Source: Thiodiazotropha sp037384425
Lineage (GTDB): Bacteria; Pseudomonadota; Gammaproteobacteria; Chromatiales; Chromatiaceae
NCBI GenBank assembly: GCA_037384425.1
Contig: JARROA010000017.1
Coordinates: forward strand, 5,586 to 69,585
Direction of reading: 5' to 3'
DNA length: 64,000 nucleotides
The notes under the pieces are model-generated. The model searched no databases. It worked only from the letters and a program-made list of their open reading frames with translations, and had not been told where the DNA came from. Positions within the stretch are counted from its first letter, which is position 1. Each line of letters opens with the position of its first letter. Of this stretch, positions 62,343-64,000 are shown in pieces. A program made the position numbers and the translations under genes.

Positions 62343-62985
62343 TAATAACGCAAAGGACGCAATGAAGCGCCAAGCGCGCAAAATTTGTTAATGTGGGTTT
62401 ATGTGTGGTTGTCGAGACCAACACTCATCCTATTGCATACTTTGCGGTCATCGCGTTTATGAACAGGTATGTTTATATGACGTAATGGGTGCAATGAAGC
62501 GCCAAGTCGGTTGATGTGGATCTAGATTACCCGCCATGATCAGCCATGCGGATAGTAGCTTCGAGAATTGAATAGTGGTTGAAAAGTTTTGAATTTACTG
62601 ATGAGTTTTGAGTCGAGGTGTTCGCTGCGCTCATGTGTTTTATACCCCCCTCTCCCTGGCCCTCTCCCGCAAGGGGAGAGGGAACGCATGGATCAAGCGT
62701 CGGAGCGAACAAACGGCTTGATACCGCGATCCGACAGAAAACTTTCGATGCACTCGCAAAGCACTTCCCCTCTCCCCTTGCGGGAGAGGGCCAGGGAGAG
62801 GGGGGCAATAACCCATGAGCGCAGCGAACTCCTCAGCTCAACGTTCGAAACTGTCGCTGGCTACTGATTCTTTGGCTGAGTATCGTGGGTAATCAGGATG
62901 TGGACTGAGTTGCAGAAATCGAACGAGACAAACAAGCACCCCTTTGCGTACTTAGCGCTTCTTTGCGCTCTTTGCGTTATAAACC
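62343..62985. repeat. composite repeat region between prfB and lysS
   Basis: This 679-base gap carries nested inverted repeats and no gene that I can support. The outer arms are of the TATAACGCAAAG family (left 62343-62383, right 62944-62985), with partial copies inside at 62436-62460 and 62481-62506. Between them a second inverted pair CCCTCTCCCTGGCCCTCTCCCGCAAGG (62645-62684 and its inverse 62767-62805) forms another large hairpin. Each of these arms also holds a CCCTCTCCC/GGGAGAGGG hairpin around GCAA. In most gammaproteobacteria prfB and lysS are directly adjacent. Confidence 0.85.
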
Positions 62986-63011
62986 AACAGACAACTTGAT
63001 ACGAAGTGCAA

Positions 63012-64000
<989 letters not shown>

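Noticed and set aside
62343..62985. CRISPR array before lysS
   Set aside because: Repeats are inverted and nested, with irregular spacing, not evenly spaced direct repeats with unique spacers.

Overview
The window is chromosomal DNA of a GC-rich gammaproteobacterium that very probably oxidises reduced sulfur compounds. The evidence is a soxX-soxA-soxK-rhodanese cluster, a DsrC-like protein, a secreted DsrE-like protein and a TauE/SafE exporter, all between 41.0 and 46.9 kb, together with gammaproteobacterial gene orders (thrS-infC-rpmI-rplT-pheS-pheT-ihfA-merR; csiV beside mfd; prfB upstream of lysS). The sox layout resembles the soxXAKL block of purple sulfur bacteria and related thiotrophs. 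I do not assign a genus.

Layout. 0-3.2 kb: a leftward operon ppk1 - universal stress protein - Na/Pi cotransporter (cut by the window edge). 3.5-7.8 kb: a leftward pair of 2-phosphoglycerate kinase-like protein and ApgM-like phosphoglycerate mutase, then a response regulator with PP2C phosphatase and RsbW-like kinase domains. 8.0-11.6 kb: a rightward MCE-type lipid ABC transporter operon (permease with STAS domain, ATPase, MlaD-like protein, lipoprotein). 11.9-17.1 kb: a secreted DUF839/PhoX-like protein ending in five histidines, then an ATP-grasp ligase next to a CocE/NonD hydrolase. 17.2-22.3 kb: csiV, mfd and an FmdE-like protein, leftward. 22.7-23.9 kb: an unrecognised 390-residue protein. 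24.2-27.6 kb: a PhnD-like binding protein overlapping a membrane GGDEF-EAL protein. 27.8-30.8 kb: znuA-zur-znuC-znuB with a clear Zur box. 31.1-32.5 kb: a secreted protein and an outer-membrane lipoprotein-sorting protein. 32.7-40.2 kb: the translation operon, followed by tRNA-Pro(GGG). 41-47 kb: sulfur genes plus GIY-YIG and SprT-like proteins. 47-54 kb: an NdvB-like glucan synthase, a CDF metal exporter, riboflavin synthase and an ABC exporter. 54.2-60.1 kb: a multidomain REC/GGDEF/EAL protein with degenerate catalytic motifs, a broken sirB2, trmO, an SDR, a nucleoside phosphorylase and a GT2. 60.3-64 kb: a sigma-factor-like protein, prfB with its programmed frameshift, and the start of lysS.

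Intergenic DNA is rich in short palindromic repeats. At least four families are visible: a GGTGCGGCAAGCCGCACC stem-loop, often in inverted pairs; a GGTGGGGCAGGGCCCC family; a TATAACGCAAAG family whose arms face each other across variable cores and which has inserted between pheS and pheT, beside ribE and between prfB and lysS; and a CCCTCTCCC/GGGAGAGGG family nested inside the last of these.

Phosphate (ppk1, Na/Pi, PhnD, PhoX-like), zinc (znu/zur, CDF) and sulfur (sox, DsrC, DsrE, SafE) handling recur through the window. No prophage, integron, CRISPR array or insertion-sequence transposase is visible. The most unusual items are the cysteine-less DsrC homologue, the 2PGK/ApgM pair, the ATP-grasp/CocE pair, the operon-invading inverted repeats, the diverged end of the sox rhodanese and several proteins I cannot place in a family.
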